Of a stretch of 64,000 nt of DNA, positions 47,910 to 57,819 are shown one piece after another. The notes beneath the pieces were generated by a model that made no database searches, was not told the DNA's origin, and saw nothing but the letters and a program-made list of their open reading frames with translations. Position numbers and translations under genes: made by a program. Source of the DNA: Methanobrevibacter sp. (lineage in GTDB: Archaea > Methanobacteriota > Methanobacteria > Methanobacteriales > Methanobacteriaceae); contig NZ_JAUNXI010000011.1 in NCBI RefSeq assembly GCF_030539875.1, forward strand, positions 1 to 64,000, read 5' to 3'. Numbering within the stretch: the stretch's first letter is position 1; each line of letters begins with the position of its first letter.

Positions 47910-49253
47910 TTATCTATTCATAAATTGTCCCATCATACGGTTCATAGCACCGCCGCTTAAACGGCCGCCACGTTTTCCGATTCCTTTCATGGTCTTTTTA
48001 GTGTTATTATAATATTTTAAAAGTTCTTTTACATCACTTTCATCAACACCGGAACCTCTGGCGATTCTCTGAATGCGGGATTGTTTGATTATTTTTGGAT
48101 TTAGCATCTCTTCTTCGGTCATGGAAGACATCATAATCTTGTAGGACTCAAGTTTTTCCTCAGTCATTTTAGAAGCTTCTTTTGGGATTTTATTTCCCAT
48201 TCCCGGAATCATGTTTAAAACCTGTTGCATTGGCCCCATCTTATTCATCATTTCGAATTGGTTTTTCATATCCATCAATGTGAATTTACCGGTAAGCATA
48301 TTGGTCATTGTTTTTTCTGCAATATCCTCATCAATATTTTCTTCAGCTTTTTCAATAAGGGATTTTATATCTCCCATACCAAGCAGTCTTGAAATAAATC
48401 TTTCAGGGTCAAATAATTCAAAGTCGTCAATTCTCTCACCAGTACCTATGAATTTAATTGGAGCACCGGTTTCTGCAACAGCAGACATTGCACCCCCACC
48501 TTTTGCAGAACCGTCTAATTTTGTAATAATGATTGACCCAATATCGGTGGCTTGTGAGAATGCTTTTGCCTGTTCGCCTGCTTGCTGACCTATTGTTCCA
48601 TCAATGACTAAAATGGCTTCGTTCGGATTAATGATATCATCTAATTCATCCATCTCAGCAATTAAATCTTCTTCCTGTTTGTGCCTACCTGCAGTATCGA
48701 AAATAATGACTTTCCTATTTTTAAATTCCTGCAAACCTTTTCTAGCCAAATCAAGAGCATCCTTATTGTCAGGATCCCCATATAAAGGAACATCCATCTC
48801 TTCGGTTAATTGCTTTAATTGAACATAAGCTGCAGGCCTCCATGTGTCGGTACAGACTACAGCAGGGTTGAAACCTTTTTTTTGTAAGTATCTGCATAAT
48901 TTACCGATGGTGGTTGTTTTACCACTACCCTGAAGACCCAAGAATAAAATTTTGTAAGGCCTTTCATTGATATCCAAACCAACAGTTTCACTGCCTAAAA
49001 GATTTACCATTTCCTCATAGATAATTGTTATAACATGTTCCCTTGGAGTAATTCCCTTTGGCGGTTCTTCTTCAAGAGACCTCTTTTCAATTTTTTTTGA
49101 TAAATCTTGGACCAATTTAATATTAACGTCAGATTGAATTAAAGCACGTTGTATGTCTCTTACTATTTCTTTAATAGTTTTTTTATCAATAACAGACATC
49201 CCTACTAACTTTTTCATCGTATTAGTAAGATTTTCTCCTAAATTTCCAAGCAT
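47910..49253 (-). CDS. ffh: Signal recognition particle protein SRP54
   Basis: SRP54 targets membrane proteins co-translationally. The N-domain is followed by a GTPase ([48 protein letters not shown]) and the methionine-rich M domain ([39 protein letters not shown]), which binds 7S RNA and signal peptides. I choose ATG 49253, preceded by GTGAT. The 7S RNA gene is not seen in this window. Confidence 0.97.
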   Translation of the reverse strand: MLGNLGENLTNTMKKLVGMSVIDKKTIKEIVRDIQRALIQSDVNIKLVQDLSKKIEKRSLEEEPPKGITPREHVITIIYEEMVNLLGSETVGLDINERPYKILFLGLQGSGKTTTIGKLCRYLQKKGFNPAVVCTDTWRPAAYVQLKQLTEEMDVPLYGDPDNKDALDLARKGLQEFKNRKVIIFDTAGRHKQEEDLIAEMDELDDIINPNEAILVIDGTIGQQAGEQAKAFSQATDIGSIIITKLDGSAKGGGAMSAVAETGAPIKFIGTGERIDDFELFDPERFISRLLGMGDIKSLIEKAEENIDEDIAEKTMTNMLTGKFTLMDMKNQFEMMNKMGPMQQVLNMIPGMGNKIPKEASKMTEEKLESYKIMMSSMTEEEMLNPKIIKQSRIQRIARGSGVDESDVKELLKYYNNTKKTMKGIGKRGGRLSGGAMNRMMGQFMNR

Positions 49254-49349
49254 ATTAATCACTTATAATAATTCTTAATTAACAAAACTATATAATAATA
49301 TTAGGTTATATTTATAATTAATATGTTTTAATAATTTGTGTGTGAGATT

Positions 49350-49919
49350 ATGTTAGAAGAAATAAAAAAATCTTTAGAAGCATCCCCAATTGTAAAAAAA
49401 GGTGATTATAACTATTTTGTAAATCCTATAAGCGATGGTATTCCAGCTATGGACCCAAAAATGCTTAGAGAATTAACATTATCAATTTATAAACATGCTG
49501 ACTTAAATGTTGATAAAATTGTTGCTGTTGAATCTATGGGAATACATTTGGCTACTGCATTATCCCTTGCAACCGACATCCCATTTGTTATTGTCCGAAA
49601 GAGAGAATATGGTCTTGAAGGAGAAAGAAAGGTTAAGCAGAAAACCGGATACGGTTCATCAAACCTTTACATAAACGATATACACCCCGGTGAAAGGATT
49701 TTGCTCATTGACGATGTTGTAAGTACTGGTGGAACATTAATGGCTTTGTTAGAGACTTTGAAAGAATTAGACATAGAAATTAAAACTACTGTTGCCGTTA
49801 TCGAAAAAGGCGAAGGCAAACACATCGTGGAAGAAAAAACAGGCATGAAAGTCCTATCCCTCGTTACATTAGATGTTATTGATGGAAAAGTAGTTATTCA
49901 AAAAACAATCGAAGATTAA
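49350..49919 (+). CDS. hpt: Hypoxanthine/guanine-type phosphoribosyltransferase
   Basis: An archaeal purine phosphoribosyltransferase of 189 residues. The PRPP loop is [28 protein letters not shown] and [15 protein letters not shown] match the archaeal HPRT group (related to APRT). It salvages hypoxanthine and possibly guanine. ATG 49350 follows GTGAG. dph2 follows after 1 base, starting an operon-like series. Confidence 0.9.
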   Translation: MLEEIKKSLEASPIVKKGDYNYFVNPISDGIPAMDPKMLRELTLSIYKHADLNVDKIVAVESMGIHLATALSLATDIPFVIVRKREYGLEGERKVKQKTGYGSSNLYINDIHPGERILLIDDVVSTGGTLMALLETLKELDIEIKTTVAVIEKGEGKHIVEEKTGMKVLSLVTLDVIDGKVVIQKTIED

Positions 49920-49920
49920 A

Positions 49921-50925
49921 ATGTCAATGTATGAAATGGATTTGGACAAGGCAATCCGTAAAATAAATTCAATTGATGCTCAAACTGTTGGACTTCAGTT
50001 TCCGGAAGGTTTAAAGATTCAGGCCATAAAAATAGCTAAGGAAATTGAAGAGGAAACCGATGCTACAGTCATCATATCAGGAGACCCGTGTTTTGGAGCT
50101 TGTGATGTTAGTGACTATAAAATGAAAGGTTCTGTCGATTTAATCATTCATTACGGACACACCCCACTTCCATTAAAATACAGCGTTCCAACATTGTTTA
50201 TCGAAGCATTTTCAAATATAGATATTAAAAAAGACCTTGAAAAATCTTTAGAATACCTGAAAAACGATAATAGAATAGGACTTGTAACGACAACACAACA
50301 CCTGCATCTTTTAAATGAAATAAAAGACTTCCTAGAAGATAATGGAAAAGAAGTGGTTCTGGGATCATCCAAATCAACCAGAAAGGGTCAGGTATTGGGA
50401 TGTAACTTTTCATCCATAAAAGACTTGGATGTTGATGTTATCCTATTTATCGGCAGCGGAAATTTCCACCCTTTGGGGATTAAACTGTTTTCAAATACCC
50501 CAGTACTTGCTTTAGACCCATACAATAGTGAAATCAGAAGTATGGATGAATATGCAGATAAGATTTTAAGAATTAGATTTGCAAGAATTGTTAAGGCCCG
50601 CAGCGCTGAAAAATGGGGAATTCTAGTATCTACAAAAGAAGGCCAATACAGGATGGCATTGGCAAAGGAAATTAAAAAAATTCTAGAAGATGCAGATATG
50701 GAAGCTTACATCATTTTAGTGGATAATGTCTCACCAGATATTTTACTTCCATATTTAGAATTGGATGCTTTTGTTGTAAGCGCCTGTCCGAGAATTGCAA
50801 TTGACGATTCGCAAATGTATAAAAAACCATTATTAACACCGCAGGAATTGGAAATTGTGTTAAACAAGCGTGAATGGGAAAATTATCAACTGGATGAAAT
50901 CCTATTCCATGAACGTTATAAATAA
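49921..50925 (+). CDS. dph2: Diphthamide synthesis protein Dph2
   Basis: Archaeal Dph2 is a non-canonical SAM enzyme that moves a 3-amino-3-carboxypropyl group to the diphthamide histidine of EF2. The three cluster-binding cysteines are well separated, in [18 protein letters not shown] and [11 protein letters not shown], as the family requires. FPEGLKIQA near the start is also conserved. At 334 residues it is normal. It has almost no gap to hpt. Confidence 0.95.
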   Translation: MSMYEMDLDKAIRKINSIDAQTVGLQFPEGLKIQAIKIAKEIEEETDATVIISGDPCFGACDVSDYKMKGSVDLIIHYGHTPLPLKYSVPTLFIEAFSNIDIKKDLEKSLEYLKNDNRIGLVTTTQHLHLLNEIKDFLEDNGKEVVLGSSKSTRKGQVLGCNFSSIKDLDVDVILFIGSGNFHPLGIKLFSNTPVLALDPYNSEIRSMDEYADKILRIRFARIVKARSAEKWGILVSTKEGQYRMALAKEIKKILEDADMEAYIILVDNVSPDILLPYLELDAFVVSACPRIAIDDSQMYKKPLLTPQELEIVLNKREWENYQLDEILFHERYK

Positions 50926-51000
50926 TATTTAAATATTAATATCAATATAATTATTATATTAAAGAAAGTTTTATAAACTCTTTATTTTGGTGATTTTAAT

Positions 51001-51570
51001 ATGAGTATAGAAAAAAAAACAATTGTAATGCCTGGAGATAAACTAGGAATTATCGAACAGTATCTTCCGGGAGTGGGTACTTATGATGACAATGGTGAAA
51101 TCAAATCATCAGTACTTGGAAATGTTAAAATTAATCAAAAAATGAAGGTTATTTCTGTTGTGTCAGATGCCAAACCTGCTCTTTTAAAAGTTGGAGATAT
51201 AGTATACGGCCAAATAACTGATTTAAAACCACAAAGAGCAAGCGTTAAAATCGAATGTATTAAAGATAATGGAAGGCCGTTAGCATTGCCTTACATGGGC
51301 GCAATACATATTTCACAAGCTAAAAAAGATTATTTGGAAAAATTATCCGATGCTTTTAGAATAGGAGACATTATTCAGGGAAAAGTTGTTAAAATTACTG
51401 GAGATAATGTCGATTTAGGTAGTATAGATGATGATTGTGGCGTGATAAAAGCTATGTGCACCCGTTGTAGAGATTTCATGCATACTACACAAAAAGAAAA
51501 TGAACTTCAATGCAATACTTGTAATAAAAAAGAAAAACGTAAAGTATCTACAAACTACATTAATGGTTAA
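51001..51570 (+). CDS. csl4: Exosome subunit Csl4
   Basis: An RNA-binding cap subunit of the archaeal exosome. It has an N-terminal beta domain (PGDKLGIIEQYLPGVGTYDDNG), a central S1 domain (VGDIVYGQIT...GAIHISQ...FRIGDIIQGKVVKI) and a C-terminal zinc ribbon (CTRCRDF...CNTCNKKEKR). rpo11 follows after 14 bases. The neighbouring dph2-csl4-rpo11-tfs arrangement recurs in archaea. Confidence 0.95.
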   Translation: MSIEKKTIVMPGDKLGIIEQYLPGVGTYDDNGEIKSSVLGNVKINQKMKVISVVSDAKPALLKVGDIVYGQITDLKPQRASVKIECIKDNGRPLALPYMGAIHISQAKKDYLEKLSDAFRIGDIIQGKVVKITGDNVDLGSIDDDCGVIKAMCTRCRDFMHTTQKENELQCNTCNKKEKRKVSTNYING

Positions 51571-51584
51571 TTAAGGTTGATAAA

Positions 51585-51866
51585 ATGGAAAACTTTGAAA
51601 TTATTGAAGATAAAACTTTAGAATTGACTTTTGTTGTAAAAGATGAAAGTCACGGAGTTTGCAACGCATTAAGACACATTTTAATGCAAAATCCTGATGT
51701 TGAATATGCTGTTTATAATATTGATCACCCTCTTACTGGAAAACCAGAAATGACTATTAAAACAAAAAGAGGCAAAAGACCAAGAAACGCATTGCAAAAG
51801 GCAGCAAAAGAACTCCAAAAAGAAAGTGCTGAATTTAAAAAACTTATTGATGAAGCTTTCGAGTAA
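51585..51866 (+). CDS. rpo11: RNA polymerase subunit Rpo11 (RpoL)
   Basis: A 93-residue subunit that pairs with Rpo3 to nucleate RNA polymerase assembly. KDESHGVCNALRHILMQNPDVEYAVYNIDHPL is the archaeal/eukaryotic AC19-like signature. The C-terminus is a basic and acidic helix. GGTTGAT precedes the ATG. It is co-transcribed with csl4. Confidence 0.96.
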   Translation: MENFEIIEDKTLELTFVVKDESHGVCNALRHILMQNPDVEYAVYNIDHPLTGKPEMTIKTKRGKRPRNALQKAAKELQKESAEFKKLIDEAFE

Positions 51867-51895
51867 GCTTCCAATATTACTTTTTTAGTGGTTTG

Positions 51896-52318
51896 ATGGC
51901 AAAATACAAGATTCCATCCATAACAACCGATATTTTTATTTTTGATGAAAATTTTAATTTTATTTTAATTAAAAGAAAAAATAATCCTTATAAAAATCAT
52001 TGGGCGTTACCTGGAGGATTTGTTGAGTACGGTGAATGTGTAGAAACTGCCGCAATAAGGGAAGCAAAAGAAGAAACAAACATTGACGTTGAACTAAAAG
52101 ATTTAGTTAATGTTTACTCAAATCCCGACAGAGACCCAAGAGGACATACAATAACAATAGCATATACTGCAAAAGGGGATTTTAGTACTGGAAAAGCTGA
52201 TAGTGATGCTTGTGATATTCATATATTTTCACCAGCCAAACTTGATGAAATCAATCTTGCTTTCGACCATGCGAAAATAATAAAAGACTGCTTAAATAAA
52301 GTTAAAAGTGAAAAATAA
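51896..52318 (+). CDS. NUDIX hydrolase (ADP-ribose pyrophosphatase-like)
   Basis: A 140-residue NUDIX protein with a complete box (GGFVEYGECVETAAIREAKEETNI). ITTDIFIFDENFNFILIKRKNNPYKNHWALPGGF and YSNPDRDPRGHTITIAYTA are typical of ADP-ribose pyrophosphatases. ATG 51896 is preferred over the overlapping TTG 51893. It is probably in the csl4-rpo11 transcript. The substrate is inferred. Confidence 0.88.
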   Translation: MAKYKIPSITTDIFIFDENFNFILIKRKNNPYKNHWALPGGFVEYGECVETAAIREAKEETNIDVELKDLVNVYSNPDRDPRGHTITIAYTAKGDFSTGKADSDACDIHIFSPAKLDEINLAFDHAKIIKDCLNKVKSEK

Positions 52319-52393
52319 TGGCATATATTTAAATAATTTAAAGAAAAAATTATTGTAATATATAAACTATAAGATTTAAAAGGGGGAAATTAA

Positions 52394-52708
52394 ATGGATT
52401 TCTGTCCTAAATGTGGAGCAATGATGGGTCCTGTTGACGGAGTTTTGAAATGCAATAGTTGCGGATATTCAGAGGAAAAAACTATTGATGATGATAAATA
52501 TAAAGTTTCAAAGAAAATTGAAGCAAAGGAAACTGTTAAAATGATGGGTGAAGATGTAGACGTCAACCCTAGAACAGAAGAAACCTGTCCTGAATGTGGA
52601 AACAACACTGCTACCTACAAATTATTACAAACTCGTAGTGCTGATGAAGCACCTACCCGTATTTTCAAATGTACAAAATGTAAGCATACCTGGAGAGCGT
52701 ATGACTAA
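52394..52708 (+). CDS. tfs: Transcription elongation factor TFS
   Basis: A 104-residue homologue of TFIIS and RPB9. The N-terminal zinc ribbon is CPKCGAMM...CNSCGYS, and the C-terminal one CPECGNNT...CTKCKHTW. The acidic hairpin that enters the polymerase is RSADEAPT, so RNA-cleavage activity is expected. GGGGG precedes the ATG. The acidic membrane protein gene follows after 13 bases. Confidence 0.96.
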   Translation: MDFCPKCGAMMGPVDGVLKCNSCGYSEEKTIDDDKYKVSKKIEAKETVKMMGEDVDVNPRTEETCPECGNNTATYKLLQTRSADEAPTRIFKCTKCKHTWRAYD

Positions 52709-52721
52709 TTGAGGGTTTTTT

Positions 52722-53681
52722 ATGAAAGATTCTAAAGAAAAGGAACATAGAATTTCTAATTTAAAAGACTTGATAAACAACATTAAAGACGATAATGTTA
52801 AGTCTGATTTGCAGGAAGAGGATACTGAATTGATTAATTATTTTAATGAAGATCCTGTGGATTTTGATGCATTGGAAATAGATGACGAATTTATTTACCA
52901 TCCTGATGAGGATAAAGATGATTCTGTGAATTTAGAAGAAATTCCTATCGATGAAGATTTCATAATAAAAACTCCAAAAGAAGAATTAGAAGAATCAGTC
53001 GAAATATCTGATTTTGAAGAAACAGAAGACGTTATGGGTGACTTAAGCGAAAACTTCGATTACTTTGTTAACGCCAAAATAGGAAAAACACCTATTTTGG
53101 CAATTATTAGTTCAATATTGGGCGTTATATTCGTAATAACCTCCATTTTCATTTTCGAATCCAGAAGTGATAGAGTAATAGATAATGTGGCCTCCGGTGA
53201 AACAAACGTTGCTTTTGTTATAGTCCTTGCAATGGGAATTTTATTGTTACTCTACGGAATATACAGAATATTCAATATGAAAAATCCAATCGCTTCAATA
53301 ACAAACAGCATCAATGATGTTGATTTAAAAGACGAAAAAGAAAAAGACACAGTTTTAAAGGAAGAAACTGAAAAAATCATTCCTAAAAGCAATATCCCCC
53401 TAGATAAAGAATCCTACAAAATAGGGGAATTTAACATAGGTGATTTGAAAAATAAATTTAAAAAACCAACTCCTTCTAAAGAATCTCCCCTCGAAGAAGA
53501 AGAAATTGATGACATTCCTCCGGCTAAAAAGAAAGATGAAGACAAAAAAGAATTGACTGCTGAAGAAATTGAAGATATTGAATACAAACAAACACAGCTC
53601 GATTCTGAAAGTATCGACGATATTTTTGCTGAAGTAGAAGATATTGATGAGATATCCGCTGATTCTAAAAAAGATAAATAA
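52722..53681 (+). CDS. Acidic membrane protein of unknown function
   Basis: No family is recognised. Residues 1-120 are highly charged and acidic (EEDTELIN, DEDKDD, EELEES). Two hydrophobic spans follow at about 124-147 (TPILAIISSILGVIFVITSI) and 163-186 (VAFVIVLAMGILLLLYGIY). The C-terminal 130 residues are again charged, rich in K, D and E. Both charged parts should be cytoplasmic if the spans form a hairpin. It lies in line with tfs and just ahead of tRNA-Arg. Confidence 0.75.
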   Translation: MKDSKEKEHRISNLKDLINNIKDDNVKSDLQEEDTELINYFNEDPVDFDALEIDDEFIYHPDEDKDDSVNLEEIPIDEDFIIKTPKEELEESVEISDFEETEDVMGDLSENFDYFVNAKIGKTPILAIISSILGVIFVITSIFIFESRSDRVIDNVASGETNVAFVIVLAMGILLLLYGIYRIFNMKNPIASITNSINDVDLKDEKEKDTVLKEETEKIIPKSNIPLDKESYKIGEFNIGDLKNKFKKPTPSKESPLEEEEIDDIPPAKKKDEDKKELTAEEIEDIEYKQTQLDSESIDDIFAEVEDIDEISADSKKDK

Positions 53682-53697
53682 TAATATTTTGTTTTTT

Positions 53698-53771
53698 GGG
53701 CCTGTAGTCTAGTCAGGAATGACGCAGGACTTCGGATCCTGAGATCGGGGGTTCAAATCCCTCCAGGTCCG
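53698..53771 (+). tRNA. tRNA-Arg (anticodon TCG)
   Basis: The cloverleaf is complete: acceptor stem GGGCCTG pairs with CAGGTCC (one G-U), D-arm GTC/GAC, anticodon stem CAGGA/TCCTG with loop CTTCGGA (anticodon TCG), and T-arm GGGGG/CCCTC with loop TTCAAAT. The discriminator base is G, and CCA is not encoded. There is no intron. It reads CGA codons (and CGG by wobble). Confidence 0.9.
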
Positions 53772-53777
53772 TTAATT

Positions 53778-55601
53778 TTAAAGTCTTACAATAGCTTCCT
53801 TGAAAAAGTCAGGAATTAAAGATCTATACATCGGACTTTTGAATAACATGTTAATATCGCTGTCAATAATGTAAGTGTAGCAGGAATCATCTTCTGCCCT
53901 CATTCCACGACCATATGCCTGCATTAAAGTCATTACAGTTTTATATGCATACCATTTCTTATCACGTTTCATCCTCATATTAACCTGCTTATCTCCAAGA
54001 TATGGGAAAGGCATTTTATAAATAACTTGAAATCTACACTTATCATATGGCAAATCCACACCTTCACCCATAGATGGTGAAACCAAAACCAAAGGATTTT
54101 CATCTTTTTCAAAGAAATCCAAAATCTGTTCCCTGTTTTTTGATGTATGGGAAATTAGCCTTGAATTGTATAGATTGTTAGTAATATATTGTTGACATTT
54201 GTAACTGTGCGTGTGAATTAGACCCTTATCCCCCTCATGTTTTTTTAATATCTCCTGCAAAATAGGGATTGTTTTTGGAGCGGTGTTTTTAATCCTGTTT
54301 GCAGACATTTTTCCGGCTAAATTAAGAATAATAGGTCTTTTTTCCTTTGTAAAAGGACTGTCAACTTTTATATGATAAACCTCATTTGGATTTAATCCCA
54401 GCCATTTGGAAAACATTTTATGAGACAAAATAGTTGCACTCATAAAAATGACAACATCCCCATATTTCAACAAGTTATTTTTGGCGTAATGATGAACTCT
54501 TAATGGTTTAAATGTGACGCCTGACTCTTCTGCATCGATTACCCAGTTTCCAGGTTCTTTGTCAAGGCTATTTTTAAGAGATTTTAATCTGGAAATAGTT
54601 GACCTGATTCTGTCGGCTTTATTTTTACTTACATCCTTTAAATCGATATCTTCATAAGAATCCCTGATTGCTTCAATTTCCATTTTCCAGTCTTCAAGTT
54701 CACCATCCTTTAAGGTTTCAGGTGAAATTCTCTTGTTAATATCATTTTCAAGAGTCCTATTATACAATGTAACCTCCATTGTAGACATTAATTTATTTTC
54801 AATATTGTGGGCCTCATCTAAAATGAGCAAGGAACGGGTTCCGAAATGTTTAACATAATTAAGCTCAACGATTGCATAATCATAATTCATTAAAGTAATT
54901 GGGGAATTGACAGCATTGGCTTTCTGATTCCAATAATGGCAATGTCCGCTAGACTGATAAAATACTGTTCCACCAGATGAGTCTTCAAAAGCCAATTCTG
55001 CATCCAATGTTGGGTTTTTGGCAACGCCGTACGGGCAGAAAAACTTACTTGAGGTAGGTGTTGTTTTACAAGCGCCCATATCACAACTTGACTCCAGATT
55101 ATCCTGCAGGCAGGCAAAATTGCCCCTTCCCTTAACCAATGGGAATTGAAATTCGTTGGAATACTGTGACTGCAACTGTTTTGTCATGGTTAAAATGTAG
55201 GCAGATTCATACATTTTAGCAAGTGTTGTAGCTATTGCAGATTTGCCGATACCTGTTCCTGCTTCCAGTATTATGTATTTATAACCTTTCTTTATTGCAT
55301 CATTAATATTTTGAATAATCTCAAGTTGACCCTCTCTAGGCTCATCAAATGGAAAGTTTTCAATTATCTCATCATCAATATTAGGATGTAGCTCTTTTAT
55401 ATAAGCTGCAGTTCCTTCATCAAGTTTATAATCATCTACCGAATACACTTCAGGAATCTCATCATCCAGAATTGACGAGCTGCGAGGTTTTGAAAAACTG
55501 AATAAATTTGTTGAAGCTTTTGATTCCTTTCTAGGATATTTTCCGCAAGTACAATTACTTTTTAACATTCCGCAATTTGGACAAAACATAGAATTTGACA
55601 T
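53778..55601 (-). CDS. DinG/XPD-family Fe-S DNA helicase
   Basis: A superfamily 2 helicase of about 607 residues. Walker A is ILEAGTGIGKSAIA and the DEAH box LLILDEAHN. Four cysteines in FACLQDNLESSCDMGACKTTP...FFCPYG form the Fe-S cluster of XPD/DinG helicases. The N-terminus has an extra zinc ribbon (CPNCGMLKSNCTCG). Motif VI near the C-terminus is MQAYGRGMRAEDD. The start is ATG 55601; the longer frame would add 24 hydrophobic residues. No ribosome binding site is seen, so a leaderless transcript is likely. Confidence 0.9.
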   Translation of the reverse strand: MSNSMFCPNCGMLKSNCTCGKYPRKESKASTNLFSFSKPRSSSILDDEIPEVYSVDDYKLDEGTAAYIKELHPNIDDEIIENFPFDEPREGQLEIIQNINDAIKKGYKYIILEAGTGIGKSAIATTLAKMYESAYILTMTKQLQSQYSNEFQFPLVKGRGNFACLQDNLESSCDMGACKTTPTSSKFFCPYGVAKNPTLDAELAFEDSSGGTVFYQSSGHCHYWNQKANAVNSPITLMNYDYAIVELNYVKHFGTRSLLILDEAHNIENKLMSTMEVTLYNRTLENDINKRISPETLKDGELEDWKMEIEAIRDSYEDIDLKDVSKNKADRIRSTISRLKSLKNSLDKEPGNWVIDAEESGVTFKPLRVHHYAKNNLLKYGDVVIFMSATILSHKMFSKWLGLNPNEVYHIKVDSPFTKEKRPIILNLAGKMSANRIKNTAPKTIPILQEILKKHEGDKGLIHTHSYKCQQYITNNLYNSRLISHTSKNREQILDFFEKDENPLVLVSPSMGEGVDLPYDKCRFQVIYKMPFPYLGDKQVNMRMKRDKKWYAYKTVMTLMQAYGRGMRAEDDSCYTYIIDSDINMLFKSPMYRSLIPDFFKEAIVRL

Positions 55602-55697
55602 TAAACATATATTAGATAGGTATAATATAAATAAATTATAGAAAGAGCATTTGCAAAATAACAAACAAAACAAAGAATTGTAAATTAAAGTGATTAT

Positions 55698-56402
55698 ATG
55701 GTAAAAAAAGGAAAATTAATAGGAATTGGTGTTGGACCTGGAGATACTGAATTATTAACTTTAAAAGCTGCAAAGGTTTTAAAGACTGTCCCTGTGGTTT
55801 TTTCACCAAAATCATCTAAAGAAAAAGAAAGTATTGCATTGTCTATTGTTAGACCTGTCCTTAAAGAAAGAAAAGATTATAAAAAAGTAATGATTGTTGA
55901 ACCTATTTTTCCTATGATTGAAAATAAAGAAGAACTTAAAAAAGTATGGAAAAGTGCATCTGAACTGATTGCACAATATCTCAACACAGGAAGAGATGTT
56001 GCATTTATTACACTTGGAGATACTTCAATATTCAGCACTTATTCTTATGTTCAAAAAATATTAAAAGATGAATACGAAATAGAAACTATTCCTGGAATCA
56101 CATCATTTACTGCATGTGCCGCTACTAAAAATGAAGCATTGGTGGAGCAAAATGAAATATTGACTATTGTTCCGAAAATCGATGACAGACTAAAACAGGT
56201 TTTAGAATACAGTGATTCCGTTGTTCTTATGAAAGCATCAAGAAACACTTCCAAACTTGAATCAAAAATTGAAAACGACAAAAGGAAAAAAGAGATTTAT
56301 TCAGTGCAGAACTGCACCCGTGAAAATGAAAAAATAATTGAAGGATTTTCTCACGAAAAACCCTACCTTACAACAACCGTCATAAAATTTAGAGATGATT
56401 AA
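55698..56402 (+). CDS. cbiL: Precorrin-2/cobalt-factor II C20-methyltransferase
   Basis: A tetrapyrrole methylase of cobalamin synthesis: GKLIGIGVGPGDTELLTLKAAKVLK at the N-terminus and FITLGDTSIFSTYSYV identify CobI/CbiL within the SAM-dependent family. The length of 234 is normal. GTGAT precedes the ATG. It stands alone here and converges with the V4R regulator gene, overlapping it by 4 bases. Confidence 0.94.
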   Translation: MVKKGKLIGIGVGPGDTELLTLKAAKVLKTVPVVFSPKSSKEKESIALSIVRPVLKERKDYKKVMIVEPIFPMIENKEELKKVWKSASELIAQYLNTGRDVAFITLGDTSIFSTYSYVQKILKDEYEIETIPGITSFTACAATKNEALVEQNEILTIVPKIDDRLKQVLEYSDSVVLMKASRNTSKLESKIENDKRKKEIYSVQNCTRENEKIIEGFSHEKPYLTTTVIKFRDD

Positions 56403-57169
56403 TAAGTTTTTATGCTTTGAGGCTCTATCTCAAACATACACTTCTGATCACCCATTGTATAACATTGAGTTTCAATAACCCTTACAGGTAGATTGAAGAA
56501 TAGTGTGAATAAACCTTCAAAAATCCCTGTGTCTAAAAAACAGGCAGGTTTTCCTGTTTTTGGAAGTAATTCACATTCAAAGCAGTCATAGGTTGTGACT
56601 TTAATTGTTTGACCTATCTCAAAGGTCAGTCTACCTAAACCTTTATTTTCCCAAAAATTAGCTAAATTATTCATAAACACTTCCAAATCATCATCATATA
56701 GTTTATAAAAAAGGGATTTGCCGATTTGATTTCCTGTTGATTGTAAAATCGGATCAATATTGATTCCTTCTTGAATAAGCATTGCTTTTAAGGTGTGGAA
56801 CAGTAAAGTTGAAAATTGAGCCTCTTCATCAACAATGTGTTTTATCAAATAATCCGATTGAGTCTCTTCAATTTTTTTAGGTTCGGTAATGTTTACAGAA
56901 CCTATAAATTTAGAATTTAGGTAGAATATTTTTTTTCTATTATCAGCAGGATTGACCCTATAAGAAATGATTCCAGTTTCTCTTAAACTTTTCAAGTGAA
57001 CTGAAACTGTAGATTTGGATTTTCCGACATTACTAACAATTTCATCGAATTCCATGTCTCTGTCCCTAAGCATTTCAAGAATTATGAGTTTTACCGGACT
57101 TTTTATAACATTAATACCAAATTTTTCATTTAAGTCTGAAAATATTTGAATAGGTTTTTGTTCGTTCAT
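56399..57169 (-). CDS. ArsR-type HTH regulator with V4R domain (MsvR-like)
   Basis: Residues 20-95 are a winged helix (MEFDEIVSNVGKSKSTVSVHLKSLRETGIISYRV). Residues 110-250 match the V4R (4-vinyl reductase) domain (GNQIGKSLFYKLYDDD; FWENKGLGRLTFEIG). Five cysteines (196, 199, 210, 236, 244) lie in its last third. This domain order is that of MsvR, a redox-sensing regulator described from Methanothermobacter and Methanosarcina. It may be MsvR or a paralogue. A strong GGGGGG precedes the ATG. No TTCG-N8-CGAA site lies in its own promoter. Confidence 0.8.
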   Translation of the reverse strand: MNEQKPIQIFSDLNEKFGINVIKSPVKLIILEMLRDRDMEFDEIVSNVGKSKSTVSVHLKSLRETGIISYRVNPADNRKKIFYLNSKFIGSVNITEPKKIEETQSDYLIKHIVDEEAQFSTLLFHTLKAMLIQEGINIDPILQSTGNQIGKSLFYKLYDDDLEVFMNNLANFWENKGLGRLTFEIGQTIKVTTYDCFECELLPKTGKPACFLDTGIFEGLFTLFFNLPVRVIETQCYTMGDQKCMFEIEPQSIKTY

Positions 57170-57643
57170 AGCTGCCCCCCAGAATGTATAGATATATATG
57201 ATAAGTATTAGTTAATAAATATAACTATTTCATATAAATTAAACAAAATTATAAAAAATGTATAAAATAATTATACAAAAACAAAAAATAAAAATAAAAA
57301 TAATACGAACTGTTCGTTTAAATCATAAAAAAAATTTCCGATGATAATAATTTTCAGGTGCTAAAAACACAGATGCATAATTTATTTTTTGATAAATGAA
57401 TCTTTGAATTTTAGTGGATTTGCCAAATAATGCTTTGAATTCACGTTGGGCTAAAATGTTTAATAAATACACAGATGTTTTTTTAAATTCAACCATAGTT
57501 ACTTGTCATCTTTTTTTCTTCAACTACTGTAAGCTAAGATTTACAGACAATATGGAATTCTAACTGAATATACATATACCTACGGTTTTCATCACTAAAA
57601 ATTCGATTAAAGGTTTTTCTTTAAATAATAAAATTCATATAAA
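57170..57643. other. Gene-poor region upstream of the V4R regulator
   Basis: It holds the regulator's promoter (TATA-like ATCATATATATC on the minus strand), then leader repeat copy A and AT-rich DNA. A 57-codon minus-strand reading frame (57323-57496) lacks a ribosome binding site and half of it is repeat sequence, so I do not call it a gene. Confidence 0.45.
57301..57420 (+). repeat. Leader-like repeat, copy A
   Basis: Begins with ACGAA-CTG-TTCGT (57305-57317), followed by ATAAAAAAA, TTTCCGATGAT, a TCAGGTGCTAAAA segment and TTTATTTTTTGATAA. The same elements occur in the same order in copies B and D. No gene follows it directly. Confidence 0.6.
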
Positions 57644-57765
57644 TACGAACAATAGTATAAAACTTATAAAAAAGTTCCGATGATTACAAATTCCATCATT
57701 AAAACTCTGATAGCGAATTTATTTTTTGGCAATTATAAATTTTTGGAGGTTGTTCAAAATCTTGA
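57633..57765 (+). repeat. Leader-like repeat, copy B
   Basis: ATACGAACAATAGTATAAAACTTATAAAAAAGTTCCGATGAT is nearly identical to copy D over about 40 bases; the right half of the ACGAA-N3-TTCGT palindrome has decayed. It continues ATTAAAACTCTGATA, TTTATTTTTTG and ATTATAAATTTTTGGAGGTTGTTCAAA. It stands directly in front of the broken ATPase gene, so it is probably that gene's promoter and leader. Confidence 0.65.
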
Positions 57766-57819
57766 TTTTTATTATGCAAATAAGTCACATAATATAATGC
57801 AAAGTTGCACAACAATTAT

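Noticed and set aside
57301-57420. Leader repeats as insertion-sequence ends
   Set aside because: No transposase gene, terminal inverted repeats or target duplications are visible, so they are listed only as repeats.
57323-57496. 57-codon minus-strand reading frame beside repeat copy A
   Set aside because: No ribosome binding site, half of it consists of repeat sequence, and the matching stretch of copy D is not open.
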